Positions 26,869 to 36,178 of a DNA stretch of 64,000 nt are shown here, in pieces; positions within the stretch are counted from its first letter, which is position 1, and each line of letters starts with the position of its first letter. Location: the NCBI GenBank assembly GCA_018266105.1, contig JAFEBA010000002.1, positions 50,659-114,658 of the forward strand. Reading direction: 5' to 3'. The DNA comes from a bacterium (GTDB lineage: Bacteria; Vulcanimicrobiota; Xenobia; Xenobiales; JADMJV01). The position numbers and the translations under genes are program-made. The notes under the pieces were generated by a model, which saw only the letters and a program-made list of their open reading frames with translations, was not told the origin of the DNA and did not search any database.

Positions 26869-27306
26869 CTAAGAGTGTTTGCCGAACTTCCAGGGCGAAG
26901 ACAGGTCAAGCGTCTTGCCTTCCTCGCGTTTGGCTTCCTTGCGAATGAAGTCTTCCAGACGTTGAGCGTCTTGGTCGCTCATATCCGAAAACTGAAAGCC
27001 GATCTCAAACATTCCCGAGACCGCCAGCTCCTTCTGCCAGGCCACTCTGGCCTGAATTTGCAAGGGTGGTTCCTTGGTCGACAGAAAGAGCTGCAGTTGC
27101 TGATCTTCCAAATCGGGAACCCGAGTCTGATGGGTGGCCTTCAGTCCGCTTCGGCTGATGTTGATCACAAAGATGCGGACCCTCAGGCTCTCATCTCCGC
27201 CGCCCAGAACCGCGCCCAAGACCTTGTTCAGACGATATTCGCGCCGCCGTTCAGGCTCCTTGGTGGCCTCGGGCTCGACAGCTTCCCCCGCATTGCTCTC
27301 GGACAT
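26869..27306 (-). CDS. PilZ domain protein (c-di-GMP receptor type)
   Basis: A 145-residue protein, largely one PilZ domain. The cyclic-di-GMP motifs are present: RREYR (RxxxR form) near residue 21 and NISRSGLK (D/NxSxxG form) near residue 48. A short acidic N-terminus and a charged C-terminus frame the domain. ATG at 27304-27306 is chosen over an upstream frame because the longer N-terminus looks non-coding and overlaps the divergent kup start. The product probably links c-di-GMP to surface or pilus behaviour. Confidence 0.85.
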   Translation of the reverse strand: MSESNAGEAVEPEATKEPERRREYRLNKVLGAVLGGGDESLRVRIFVINISRSGLKATHQTRVPDLEDQQLQLFLSTKEPPLQIQARVAWQKELAVSGMFEIGFQFSDMSDQDAQRLEDFIRKEAKREEGKTLDLSSPWKFGKHS

Positions 27307-27334
27307 TTGGCCTACTTCCGCATAGCCTGGAGGG

Positions 27335-29326
27335 ATGCCTGTTGCACGAGACAAAACTGCGCTAATGAGTGAAGAAGTAGCCCCTGGCGCTGTAGAAATC
27401 CCTCCCCCCCTGGCCACGGAACCGGACGAGCCTGAACCCGCCGATACCGGGGGAGTGCACGGCTCCTACGCAGCCCTGACCCTGGGGGCGCTAGGGGTGG
27501 TTTTCGGCGACATCGGCACCAGCCCGCTTTACACTGTCCAGGAATGCTTCGGCGAGCACGGAGTCACAGCCGGTCTGAGGGATAATGTACTGGGGATTCT
27601 TTCTCTCTTTTTCTGGTCTTTGACGCTGGTGGTGACCCTGAAGTATGTGACCGTGCTGATGCGGGCGGACAACAAAGGAGAAGGGGGCATTATGGCCCTG
27701 CTTTCGCTGGTGCCGGCCGAACAGCGCCGCATCATCGGCACCAGCGTGGGATGGGTCACCGTCCTGGTCTTAATCGGAGCCTCCCTGCTGTTCGGAGATG
27801 GCGTCATCACTCCGGCCATTTCGGTGCTTAGCGCCATTGAGGGACTCAAACTCATCGACCCCAACCTGGCCAACTATGTCGTGCCCATTACCGTGGGCAT
27901 TCTGATCGCTCTCTTTGGGATCCAAAGCCACGGCACCGGGGGACTGGGCAAACTGTTCGGCCCGATCATGGTCTGCTGGTTCGTCACCATCGGCGCCCTG
28001 GGGATGATTCATCTTTGGGAGAACCCCAGCATCCTTGTGGCTGTGTCGCCGGTGCACGCGGCCAGCTTCTTCTATCACAACGGCTATCACGGTTTTGTGC
28101 TGCTGGGCTCGGTGGTTCTGTGCGTCACGGGCGGCGAGGCGCTCTACGCCGACATGGGTCATTTCGGCAAAGGGCCGATCCGGTTGGCCTGGGGAGCGCT
28201 GGTCTTTCCGGCCCTCCTTCTCAACTACTTTGGCCAGGGCGCTCTGATCTTACAGAACTCTGGAGCCGCTTCAGCCCCCTTCTTCTCGATGGTAAGCCAC
28301 CCCGGAGCCCGGATCGCTCTGGTCATCCTGGCCACGGCGGCTACCGTCATCGCCTCTCAGGGGCTGATCAGCGCCGTCTTTTCGCTCACCCACCAGGCCA
28401 TGCGCCTGGGCTACTTTCCGCGCGTGATGGTGACTCACACCTCTCAAGAGATGGAGGGTCAGATCTATGTGCCCGCCGTCAACTGGGCTTTGGGCCTGGC
28501 CTGCCTGACGCTGGTCCTGATTTTCCGAGAATCCGCTCGACTGGCGGCCGCTTTCGGCCTGGCCGTGAGCGGCACCATGGGCTTAACCTCGGTGATTCTG
28601 CACTCGGTCACGCGCAATACCTGGAAGTGGCCGGCCTGGAAAAGTCACGGTTTGCTCATCTTGTTTTTAAGCTTCGACATCCCGTTCTTCGCGGCCACCT
28701 GCACCAAGTTTGTCGACGGAGGCTATATTCCGTTCGTCATCGGCGCTTTCGTGTTCGTGTGTATGTGGACGTGGAGCATCGGACGCTGCTTGCTCCGCGA
28801 ACACTATCAGGCTCACGAGGTCAACTGCGAGCAGCTGCGCAGAATGCTGAAAGAGCAACCTCCAGTGCGCACACCTGGACTGTCCATCTACCTGGCCTCC
28901 AACCGGGACGTGGCCCCTCCAGTGCTGCTGATCCAGCTTCAACGCTTCCGCGGCCTGTCCGAAGAGATTCTATTCCTGACCATCACCTCGGAAAGCGTGC
29001 CCTACGTGCCGGAGGCCGAACGACTGGAAGTGCAGATTCTGGACGAAGGCTACTATCGGGTGGTGGCCCACTACGGCTTCATGGAGTTGCCCAATATTCC
29101 ATCGATTGTGAAGCGGGCGGCCCGCCGACTGCCCCTGCGCCACCAGTTGAGCAACGCCACATACTTCATCGGCCGGGAAACCTTTGCAGCCACCAACTCC
29201 GGGCGCATGAGAGCCTGGCAGGAACGGCTCTTTGCTTTCATGGCCCGCAATTCGGCAGACATCACCATGGTCTTCGACCTGCCCTCCGATCAGGTTGTAG
29301 AAGTGGGCAGCCGCCTGGAGCTCTAA
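27335..29326 (+). CDS. kup: KUP-type potassium transporter
   Basis: A 663-residue protein with 12 TM segments in the first ~460 residues and a soluble C-terminal domain. The family signature GVVFGDIGTSPLYTVQECFG is followed by FWSLTLVVTLKYVTVLMRADNKGEGG, and later GGYIPFVIG. It takes up K+ with H+. ATG at 27335 is immediately after GGAGGG, too close for ideal spacing. ATG 27365 is an alternative that loses 10 residues. It is divergent from a PilZ gene and convergent with a second PilZ gene. Confidence 0.95.
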   Translation: MPVARDKTALMSEEVAPGAVEIPPPLATEPDEPEPADTGGVHGSYAALTLGALGVVFGDIGTSPLYTVQECFGEHGVTAGLRDNVLGILSLFFWSLTLVVTLKYVTVLMRADNKGEGGIMALLSLVPAEQRRIIGTSVGWVTVLVLIGASLLFGDGVITPAISVLSAIEGLKLIDPNLANYVVPITVGILIALFGIQSHGTGGLGKLFGPIMVCWFVTIGALGMIHLWENPSILVAVSPVHAASFFYHNGYHGFVLLGSVVLCVTGGEALYADMGHFGKGPIRLAWGALVFPALLLNYFGQGALILQNSGAASAPFFSMVSHPGARIALVILATAATVIASQGLISAVFSLTHQAMRLGYFPRVMVTHTSQEMEGQIYVPAVNWALGLACLTLVLIFRESARLAAAFGLAVSGTMGLTSVILHSVTRNTWKWPAWKSHGLLILFLSFDIPFFAATCTKFVDGGYIPFVIGAFVFVCMWTWSIGRCLLREHYQAHEVNCEQLRRMLKEQPPVRTPGLSIYLASNRDVAPPVLLIQLQRFRGLSEEILFLTITSESVPYVPEAERLEVQILDEGYYRVVAHYGFMELPNIPSIVKRAARRLPLRHQLSNATYFIGRETFAATNSGRMRAWQERLFAFMARNSADITMVFDLPSDQVVEVGSRLEL

Positions 29327-29334
29327 CCGCAGGG

Positions 29335-30081
29335 CTAGATGGGCGAACTCTGATTGATCATATTGATGACGTAGTTGCCCAGCAGTTTAACTTGAGCCGA
29401 ATCGATACTTCCAAACTTCAGGCTGGTCAAGTAGTGCCCGGTCTCGGCGTCGTGGCGAGTCTCGATCACGGCCGCGGGTAATCGCAGGGTGGGCAGAATC
29501 CGCCAGAGCGACATCTCCACCGTCACTTCCCGGCCCTTTTCCAAAGCCACGCCCGACTCCAACAGACAGCCCCCAATTCCGATATTGACCAGTCGGGCAT
29601 CCGGAACGATCACCTCGTCCTCTTGAAAGATGCGCGAGGGGATAGAGGCATCCACGCGGATAAACTTACGCCGCTGATAAGTGCGAGTGTCGTCAAATCC
29701 AATCTCGGTTAGCAAAAATCGCACCCAGGAACGCCGCATGTTCTCCCGACTGTCCACGTAGCGCGCGCCGGCAATCAGATCACGACCTGATTTTTGCACC
29801 CAGGCCACCTGAACCCGAACCGGGCCCACTTCCGCCCCCTCAACCTCAGAGGCGTAGCGTAACTCCACTTCCTGGCCTTGCGCCAATGGAGCCTCCATCG
29901 ACTTGAACCGGCATCCATCCACACCCAGCTCGGTCACGATGGCTTTGTGGTCATGGTCGCCAACTTGGGCGCGCACCTGAGCATAGCTCTTCACCCGCAC
30001 GCCGCGTCGTTTCTCAGTCAGCGACTGACTGATTTCCTGGGCGTCCATGGACTCGATGGATTGAATGACATTCCTCAGCAT
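29335..30081 (-). CDS. Tandem PilZ-domain protein
   Basis: A 248-residue protein with two PilZ-like domains. The first (about 24-115) begins KRRGVRVK and has ELGVDGC where the second motif should be. The second (about 137-240) begins QRRKFIRVD, with the RxxxR form RKFIR, and has NIGIGGCLLES, where the usual Ser is Gly. So the second motif deviates in both halves. A domain of this layout resembles YcgR-type flagellar or pilus brakes. It converges on kup (9 bp apart) and is divergent from the aminotransferase gene. Confidence 0.75.
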   Translation of the reverse strand: MLRNVIQSIESMDAQEISQSLTEKRRGVRVKSYAQVRAQVGDHDHKAIVTELGVDGCRFKSMEAPLAQGQEVELRYASEVEGAEVGPVRVQVAWVQKSGRDLIAGARYVDSRENMRRSWVRFLLTEIGFDDTRTYQRRKFIRVDASIPSRIFQEDEVIVPDARLVNIGIGGCLLESGVALEKGREVTVEMSLWRILPTLRLPAAVIETRHDAETGHYLTSLKFGSIDSAQVKLLGNYVINMINQSSPI

Positions 30082-30193
30082 TCTTGACTCTTATCCAGAA
30101 CGCTCGGGTGACCCTGTCGAACGCCAGGCAAACAAAAGGCGATCTCCTGGGACCTTACGAATAGCCTGTTGTTCAAGCAATTGGAGGTATTTC

Positions 30194-31549
30194 GTGGCTA
30201 GTAAAGTTCAGGATTCCGTGACCAATCAGGAAGTTGTTGACAAGAACAAGGAATACAGCCTTTTCTCCTGGTCGGCCCAGGCTTCGGTCAACCCCATCCC
30301 GGTGTCCACCGCCAAGGGCATCTATTTCTGGGATATGGAGGGGAAGCGCTACATGGACTTCTCCTCTCAGCTCATGAACGTCAATGTCGGCCACGGACAT
30401 CCCAAAATCATCGAGGCCATCAAGCAACAGTCGGATGAGCTGCAGTTCGTCTACCCCGGCATGGCCACTAAAGTGCGTGGCGAGGCCGCCGAGATGCTGG
30501 CTTCCATCACCCCTGCCGGCCTGAAGAAGAGCTTCTTCAGTCTGGGCGGTGCCGAAGCGGTGGAGAACGCCATGAAGATGGCCCGTCTCTACACCGGGCG
30601 CCAGAAGATCATCACCCGCTACCGCAGCTTCCACGGTGCCGGTTTTGGCTCCATGACCGCGGGTGGCGACCCGCGCCGCCTTGCCAACGAGCCGGGCGTG
30701 CCCTGGATCGTACGCATTCAGGACCCCTACTCTTACCGCAGCCCCATTTACCGCCACTGCACTCCAGAGCAGGGCGACATGATCCTGGTCGACCTGCTGG
30801 AAGAGACCATTGAGATGGAAGGGCCGAATAATGTGGCCGGCATCCTGCTGGAAGGCTACAACGGCTCTTCCGGCCTGATCGCTCCCAGCACACCCAAATA
30901 CTGGCACCGCGTGCGCGAACTGTGCGACCGCTACGGCATCGTGCTCATCGTGGACGAAGTCATGAGTGGTTTCGGCCGCACCGGAAAATGGTTCGGAATC
31001 GACAACTACGGGATCTCGCCAGACATCATGGCCATGGCCAAAGGCCTGACCTGCGGCTACGTGCCCATGGGCGCCACCATTGTGAACGAGAAGATCGGCA
31101 AACACTTCGACACCAACCAACTCTGGTGTGGTCTGACCTACAGCAGCTACCCGGTGGGTTGCGCGGCCGCCCTGGCCTGCATGAAGGTCTATCAGGAGGA
31201 GAACCTGATCGACAACGCCGCAAAAATGGGCAAGGTGCTCGAAACCGGCCTGCGCAAACTGCAGGAAAAGCACGTCTGCGTAGGCGATGTGCGTGGCATC
31301 GGACTGTTCTGGCTGCTTGAACTGGTCAAGAATCGCGAGACCAAAGAACCGATGAACGGCTTCAATAAGCCTATGAGTGAACCCATGGCCAAGGTCGCGG
31401 GCCGTCTCAAAGAACTAGGAATGAGCACCTTCGTGCGTTGGGATTGGGTCTTCACCGTTCCCCCGCTGTGCATTACCGAAGAGCAACTCAACGAGGGCCT
31501 GGCCATCATTGACGACGCCCTCAGTCTGGCTGACCCCTACTGCTCCTGA
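30194..31549 (+). CDS. Class III PLP-dependent aminotransferase (omega-amino acid:pyruvate type)
   Basis: A 451-residue enzyme. Motifs: GGAEAVENAMKMAR (phosphate binding), RSFHGAGFGSM, VDEVMSGFGRTGKWFG (PLP Asp) and MAKGLTCGYVPMGA with the Schiff-base Lys. The sequence is closest in feel to taurine- or beta-alanine-pyruvate aminotransferases, but substrate cannot be read from sequence alone. GTG at 30194 is chosen because TTGGAGG lies 6 nt upstream and the family N-terminus begins here. An open frame extends 43 codons further. The leader has overlapping CGCC/GGCG and CCAGG/CCTGG pairings (30122-30151). Confidence 0.88.
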   Translation: MASKVQDSVTNQEVVDKNKEYSLFSWSAQASVNPIPVSTAKGIYFWDMEGKRYMDFSSQLMNVNVGHGHPKIIEAIKQQSDELQFVYPGMATKVRGEAAEMLASITPAGLKKSFFSLGGAEAVENAMKMARLYTGRQKIITRYRSFHGAGFGSMTAGGDPRRLANEPGVPWIVRIQDPYSYRSPIYRHCTPEQGDMILVDLLEETIEMEGPNNVAGILLEGYNGSSGLIAPSTPKYWHRVRELCDRYGIVLIVDEVMSGFGRTGKWFGIDNYGISPDIMAMAKGLTCGYVPMGATIVNEKIGKHFDTNQLWCGLTYSSYPVGCAAALACMKVYQEENLIDNAAKMGKVLETGLRKLQEKHVCVGDVRGIGLFWLLELVKNRETKEPMNGFNKPMSEPMAKVAGRLKELGMSTFVRWDWVFTVPPLCITEEQLNEGLAIIDDALSLADPYCS

Positions 31550-31579
31550 GTTCTTAGAAATCTGAAGACTGGCGCGCGC

Positions 31580-32596
31580 TCAGTCGACCTGAGCGCGCGG
31601 CAGGCTTTCCAGCCAGTTCCAGACCACTCCAGAGCGAATCAGCTCCTGGCTGGTGGCCAGTGCCTCCTTCCAATCAGCGGCCAGCCCCGCCACCAGCAAC
31701 ACGGCCGCAGCATTGAGAGCCACGGCCTGGCTGGCCGGGTGGTCTTCTCCGCGCAAAATAAGACGCGTCAAAGCGGCGTTATAGTCTGGAGCGCCCCCCT
31801 TCAGGGCTTCCAAAGGAACCGGAGTCAGTCCTAACTCAGCCGGGTCCAGCCAGCAGGTTTGCACCTCGCCGTTCTCCACCGTACACACCTGATTGGGCCC
31901 GTGCAACACCAGTTCATCCACCCCGCCGTGACCGCACACCACCAGGGCTTTCTTCACGCCCAACTGGGCCACCACCCAGGCAATTGGTTGGCACCAGCGC
32001 GGCTCTGGCACGCCGATCACTTGAAAGGGCGGCCGACACGGGTTGGTCAGAGGACCCAACAGGTTGAAGACGGTCCGCACCCCCAGAGCCCGCCGAACCT
32101 GCTGCACACGGGCGGTGGCGGTATGAAAAAAGGGCGCGAAGAGGAAGGCGAATTTGCGCTGCTGCAAAGCCTCCCTCACTTCATCGGGATTCTCTTGCAG
32201 GGGCAGGCCCAGTTCTTCCACCAAATCGGCGCTACCACACTGGGAGGTCACCGAGCGGTTGCCGTGTTTGGCCACGCACAGGCCGGCGGCCGCCGCTACG
32301 AAGGCCGAAAGCGTGGATAAGTTCAGGGTAGATGAACCGTCCCCGCCGGTGCCGCAGGTATCCACACAGTGGAGACCGCCTGTGTCCACCCCACGGGCCA
32401 TCGCCTGCAGGGCCGCGGCGCAGCCCCAGATCTCCTCGCGAGTTTCGCCCTTCACTCTCAGAGCCATCAGGAAAGCCCCGATCTGGGCCTCTCGAGAGCT
32501 CTCTTTAGCCAGCTCCATAGTGGCCTCTCGGGCCTGGTCGTGTGAAAGTGAGCATCCCTGACTGAGCAGGTGCAAAGCAGTCTGCAAAGCGCTCAT
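31580..32596 (-). CDS. trpD: Anthranilate phosphoribosyltransferase
   Basis: A 338-residue enzyme of the second step of tryptophan synthesis. It attaches phosphoribosyl from PRPP to anthranilate. The glycine-rich PRPP loop CGTGGDGSSTLNLST is followed by AKHGNRSVTSQCGSADLVEELG and FNLLGPLTNP. ATG at 32594-32596 is chosen as it lies 4 nt after the stop of the upstream gene, giving normal family length. No other trp gene is in the window, so this gene is detached from a trp operon. Confidence 0.95.
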   Translation of the reverse strand: MSALQTALHLLSQGCSLSHDQAREATMELAKESSREAQIGAFLMALRVKGETREEIWGCAAALQAMARGVDTGGLHCVDTCGTGGDGSSTLNLSTLSAFVAAAAGLCVAKHGNRSVTSQCGSADLVEELGLPLQENPDEVREALQQRKFAFLFAPFFHTATARVQQVRRALGVRTVFNLLGPLTNPCRPPFQVIGVPEPRWCQPIAWVVAQLGVKKALVVCGHGGVDELVLHGPNQVCTVENGEVQTCWLDPAELGLTPVPLEALKGGAPDYNAALTRLILRGEDHPASQAVALNAAAVLLVAGLAADWKEALATSQELIRSGVVWNWLESLPRAQVD

Positions 32597-32600
32597 CGCT

Positions 32601-33614
32601 TCAGGCCGCAAATAGCTGTTTCAGGTAATCGAACATCAGAGGGTCTTGTTGCCGCAAAGCCTCGCGGCCTCCTTCCTGAAAGAAGGCCTCCACGGACTCG
32701 GCAAAATACTCGGCCGGATTGGTGGCGGCATAGGACGAGACCAATCCGGTTCGCTCTTGACGAAAAGAGTTCCATAACTGGACCGAGAGAGGCAGCCGAC
32801 GATGATTTTTCTGACTGAACGTATGATCATAAGCATGGGCGAACTCGTGGCGTGCCACCGAGCCATTGGAGCGCCCGATCAGCTCTTCGCCCACCACAAA
32901 CAGCCGACGATCGCTGCAATAAATGCCCCGGACGCTACCCCACGGGCGACCGTCAAAGGTGCGCTCTGAAGGAGCCACCATCATCATACCCTGGATCCGA
33001 ATATCGGTGAGCGCCTTATGTCGCTCTAAGATGATCACCCGCACGCCGAACTGTTTGACCTGTTGCACGATGGTTTTACCGAAGACCTGGAGCTCCAGAG
33101 CGAGTTGCTCCTTAAGCTCTGGCTTGGGCGAATAGACCACCATCTTGCGCGCCAGTTCGCCCGCCTCGTTGAGCGCCGGGCGACGCCAGGAAGAGGACGA
33201 ATCAGTCGAACTTCGCGGCACATGCTGAGAGAGCGGCAAGGACGGCGGCATAAAGGGCTGCCCCTTGCGGCGGAATATCGGGTCGTCTTGACGCTGACCC
33301 TCCTCCACCTGTTTGCGAAAGTCTTCCAGTCCGCTCAGCAGAGAGAGAAAATCGGAGTTCCCTTCAGTCGGGTCCTCTTTTTTTGTCTTACGGCGAGCGC
33401 GGTCCTTGCGCAGACTGCGCAACAGCTCCTTGGCCTCGGGACTGAGGTCAACCAGATCTTCGGTAAGCAGCCGCATGAAGGCGGCTTCATCCAGGTCATC
33501 ATCCTCAAGCTGGCGCAGCAGATTGGGCTTGACGCTGCGGGCGATTTCCCGCTGAACGTGGGCGATGTGCTTTGCATCGTAGCCGCCAAATGAGTGCGGC
33601 CCCTTGATATCCAT
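32601..33614 (-). CDS. Anthrax-lethal-factor-like zinc metalloprotease domain protein
   Basis: A 337-residue protein. A charged, probably disordered N-terminal half (about 1-150) precedes a catalytic domain. The zinc motif RHEFAHAYDH (HExxH at 256-260) is followed by NPAEYFAESVEAFF (Glu 302/306 as candidate third ligand). Together they match the ATLF/M34-like gluzincin domain. No signal peptide is seen, so it may be cytosolic or exported by another route. It is the first gene of a unit with trpD (4 nt apart), an odd pairing. Substrate unknown. Confidence 0.7.
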   Translation of the reverse strand: MDIKGPHSFGGYDAKHIAHVQREIARSVKPNLLRQLEDDDLDEAAFMRLLTEDLVDLSPEAKELLRSLRKDRARRKTKKEDPTEGNSDFLSLLSGLEDFRKQVEEGQRQDDPIFRRKGQPFMPPSLPLSQHVPRSSTDSSSSWRRPALNEAGELARKMVVYSPKPELKEQLALELQVFGKTIVQQVKQFGVRVIILERHKALTDIRIQGMMMVAPSERTFDGRPWGSVRGIYCSDRRLFVVGEELIGRSNGSVARHEFAHAYDHTFSQKNHRRLPLSVQLWNSFRQERTGLVSSYAATNPAEYFAESVEAFFQEGGREALRQQDPLMFDYLKQLFAA

Positions 33615-33716
33615 AGATTTGAAAGTTCCCTAAGCTGAAGACGTACCCTTTCAGGCTTAATTCAGCCCCTGGTAATACTCTGTGTCCAAGAGTTAACAAA
33701 AAAGAGACCACGGAAC

Positions 33717-33959
33717 ATGGAGAACAAAGACGTGAACATCCAGCTGCTCGCCCAACAAGCCCTCGATCGACTGGCCAATCTGGACCCGGACCTGCAATGC
33801 AACCTGGGAACCAACGTTTTGCGCGAGCTTCGGAACCAGGCTGGCGACTCCCATCAGGCCCTGATCGACCGCACCTTTGAAGTCATGGGCAAGTTCCCGA
33901 ACTTCGCGCGCGCTCGCGCCGCGGTGCTCATCAAAGCCTTGAAAACGTTGACCGAGTAG
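33717..33959 (+). CDS. Small protein of unknown function
   Basis: An 80-residue helical protein (LLAQQALDRLANLDPDLQC, LRELRNQAGDSHQALIDRTFEV, RARAAVLIKALKTL). It has no recognised domain. ATG follows a weak purine stretch (GAGACC...GGA). The gene is divergent from the metalloprotease, with about 100 bp between, and converges with argH 6 bp later. Confidence 0.6.
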   Translation: MENKDVNIQLLAQQALDRLANLDPDLQCNLGTNVLRELRNQAGDSHQALIDRTFEVMGKFPNFARARAAVLIKALKTLTE

Positions 33960-33965
33960 GCTGAC

Positions 33966-35303
33966 CTACTGAAGCGAACGGCGCGCCTTGTCTAGCTGGA
34001 TCTGCACCGATTCCGGCCCGGCCGCGCCCGGATGACGTCTAGCCATTAACACCGATTCGGCACTTAGCTGCTCAGCCAGAGGCCTGACCAGCGCCAGCTC
34101 GGCCTGATCCAGACGGCCCGCTACCCATTTTCCGGCCAGTTCGTGGGCCATACTGAAAGGATGGCCCGCTCTCACCAGATGGTCGGCCAGATCAGTCGCC
34201 AATAGCCCCGGGTCTTCACAGGCCCTGGCCATTTGCGCGGCCTCAAAACGCAGGCTGGCCATGACCCCGGTCATCACCAACAAGCACTTCTCCGTCATTT
34301 CCACGGCCTCGAATACCGGCGGCTTGTCTTCCTGCAGGTCTCGATTGTAAGCCAGCGGCAACCCCTTAAGAGTCACCAGCAGGCTCTGCAAATGACCGAT
34401 GACGCGACCGCTCCGCCCGCGAATGAGTTCGGCCGGGTCAGGATTCTTCTTCTGCGGCATCAAGCTGGAGCCGGTTGACCAGGCATCGTCGAAGGTGGCG
34501 AAGCCAAACTCGGGGGCACTCCAGAGAATCAACTCCTCGGACATCCGGGAAAGATGGATCATGCAAAGGCTCAGGGCTGACAGCAACTCAACCGCGAAAT
34601 CGCGATCGCTGACCGCGTCCAGGGAGTTGTCGAAACAGCGCGAGAAACCCAATAGCTCTGCAGTTCGCTGAGGCTGAATATCCCAGGAGCTACCGGCCAG
34701 CGCACCCGCTCCCAGCGGGCAGCAGTCAGCCGACTGAGCGCACTGCTCCAGGCGCTGATGATCGCGCTGCAAACTCCAGAAATGAGCCAGCAGGTGATGA
34801 GATAACGTCACCGGCTGAGCTCGCTGAAGATGAGTGTAGCCCGGCAAATAAACGCCCGCCTGCTCCTCGGCTCGCTGCAGCAGTACAGCTTGCAGCCCAC
34901 GCACCGCCTCTCGCAGCCGCTGCACGGCCTGGCGGGTCCAGAGCCGAAAATCGGTGACCACCAGGTCATTGCGGCTGCGACCCAGGCGGATCAGGGAAGC
35001 CTCATCGCCAGCCCGCTGACGCAACTCGGCTTCGACCCAGGAGTGGATATCCTCGTGGTCACCACTGACCTGAACCGCTCCACGATTGAGCTCGGCCACC
35101 AGCTGATCGATGGTGTTCACCAGGCGCTCACTCACTTCAGGCTTGACGGCCCCACACTCAGAAAGCATCTGCAGGTGAGCGCGACAGACCTGCAGATCAC
35201 AAAACAAGAGACGCTGATCGCTTTGCAGCGAGCGGCCGAATTCTTCCATGAGGGGGTGGGTCTTACCGGCGAAGCGACCGCCCCAGAGCTTGGTGGTGGA
35301 CAC
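33966..35303 (-). CDS. argH: Argininosuccinate lyase
   Basis: A 445-residue enzyme. The N-terminus STTKLWGGRFAGKTHP, the catalytic-Ser signature GSSLMPQKKNPDPAEL and the Thr/His region PGYTHLQRAQPVTLSHH are clear. It splits argininosuccinate to arginine and fumarate. GTG at 35301-35303 is chosen because the family begins here and it lies 5 nt after the stop of the GT2 gene. An open frame extends upstream into that gene. It is the second lyase of this superfamily in the window, after purB. Confidence 0.96.
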   Translation of the reverse strand: MSTTKLWGGRFAGKTHPLMEEFGRSLQSDQRLLFCDLQVCRAHLQMLSECGAVKPEVSERLVNTIDQLVAELNRGAVQVSGDHEDIHSWVEAELRQRAGDEASLIRLGRSRNDLVVTDFRLWTRQAVQRLREAVRGLQAVLLQRAEEQAGVYLPGYTHLQRAQPVTLSHHLLAHFWSLQRDHQRLEQCAQSADCCPLGAGALAGSSWDIQPQRTAELLGFSRCFDNSLDAVSDRDFAVELLSALSLCMIHLSRMSEELILWSAPEFGFATFDDAWSTGSSLMPQKKNPDPAELIRGRSGRVIGHLQSLLVTLKGLPLAYNRDLQEDKPPVFEAVEMTEKCLLVMTGVMASLRFEAAQMARACEDPGLLATDLADHLVRAGHPFSMAHELAGKWVAGRLDQAELALVRPLAEQLSAESVLMARRHPGAAGPESVQIQLDKARRSLQ

Positions 35304-35308
35304 TCGGG

Positions 35309-36118
35309 CTAACCTGCGATGCGGGCCACACTCTTGGTGGACTCGGTCTGCTTCAAGAAAGTGGGCTTGGAATTGCCGTAGGGATTGGCGATGGGACGCT
35401 TGAGCACCACCCACAGAAACCAGAACTTAATGATGTCCTTGATGCTGCGCAGAACGTGCTTGATGCCACCGCCCTTGGCTTTGCCCTTGGTGCGGGGATG
35501 GAAGACCACTTCGATCTCCCCGATGCGATAACCCAAGTAGAAGGCCTTGATGAGCAGCTCGGCGGAGACAAAGCTGCTACGACCCTCAACTCGAATCTGC
35601 TTAAAGAGAGCGGTAGGATGAAACTGCACGGTCTGATAGGCCTTCAGCTTCAACGGAAACAAGGTCCGAATCAAACCTCGGTTACACACCGTGAGCATCT
35701 TCTGGTAAGGATTATTGGCCTTGAGGTCGCTGCGATAACCGCTCAGACAGTCGTATTCCTCCAGGTGAGGCAGAACCCAAACCAGGTCTTCCGTGTTGAA
35801 AAACGCGTCAACCGTATTGTGGAAGAGATAATCCTTGGTGGCATTGTAATAGCCGATCTGAATGCAGGCTCCGGGACCGCGATTGACCTTCTGATCGAAG
35901 ATGCGGATCTGCGGATAGTTCCGCGCAAACTCGTGAGCCAGCTCGGAGGTGCGGTCAGTGGAACCGTCATTGATCAGGATAATTTCCCAATCTTTGCAGA
36001 CGTGCGAGAGATCGCGCACTGATTTTTCCAGAAACTCCTCAATCAGCTCCTCCTCATTGAGGGCGCACACGACCATGGTCAAAGAATGAGAGAAATATCG
36101 CTGTCCGTTGGATAACAT
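35309..36118 (-). CDS. Family 2 glycosyltransferase (polyprenyl-phosphate sugar synthase-like)
   Basis: A 269-residue GT2 protein. VVCALNEEELIEEFL opens the nucleotide-sugar fold, and INDGSTDRTSELA follows. FHNTVDAFFNTEDL replaces the usual DxD segment with only one clear Asp, so metal binding may differ. HPRTKGKAKGGGIKHVLRSIKDIIKFW closes the domain. There are no TM helices in the C-terminus. ATG follows AGAGG by about 7 nt. The gene is coupled to argH, although the functions differ. It is divergent from the GH57 gene (about 60 bp). Confidence 0.82.
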   Translation of the reverse strand: MLSNGQRYFSHSLTMVVCALNEEELIEEFLEKSVRDLSHVCKDWEIILINDGSTDRTSELAHEFARNYPQIRIFDQKVNRGPGACIQIGYYNATKDYLFHNTVDAFFNTEDLVWVLPHLEEYDCLSGYRSDLKANNPYQKMLTVCNRGLIRTLFPLKLKAYQTVQFHPTALFKQIRVEGRSSFVSAELLIKAFYLGYRIGEIEVVFHPRTKGKAKGGGIKHVLRSIKDIIKFWFLWVVLKRPIANPYGNSKPTFLKQTESTKSVARIAG

Positions 36119-36178
36119 AAAGGCCTCTTTTCCCGGTGTAGCAGGGGAGTAAACGTCACGGGGCAGAAAGCAAGCCCC

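Noticed and set aside
28015..29481. 488-codon plus-strand frame overlapping kup
   Set aside because: It is another frame of kup, rich in Arg/Pro/His without a domain. kup has a full family match in its own frame.
30173..31273. 366-codon minus-strand frame opposite the aminotransferase gene
   Set aside because: It is an antisense shadow; the aminotransferase has all catalytic motifs and a clear ribosome site.
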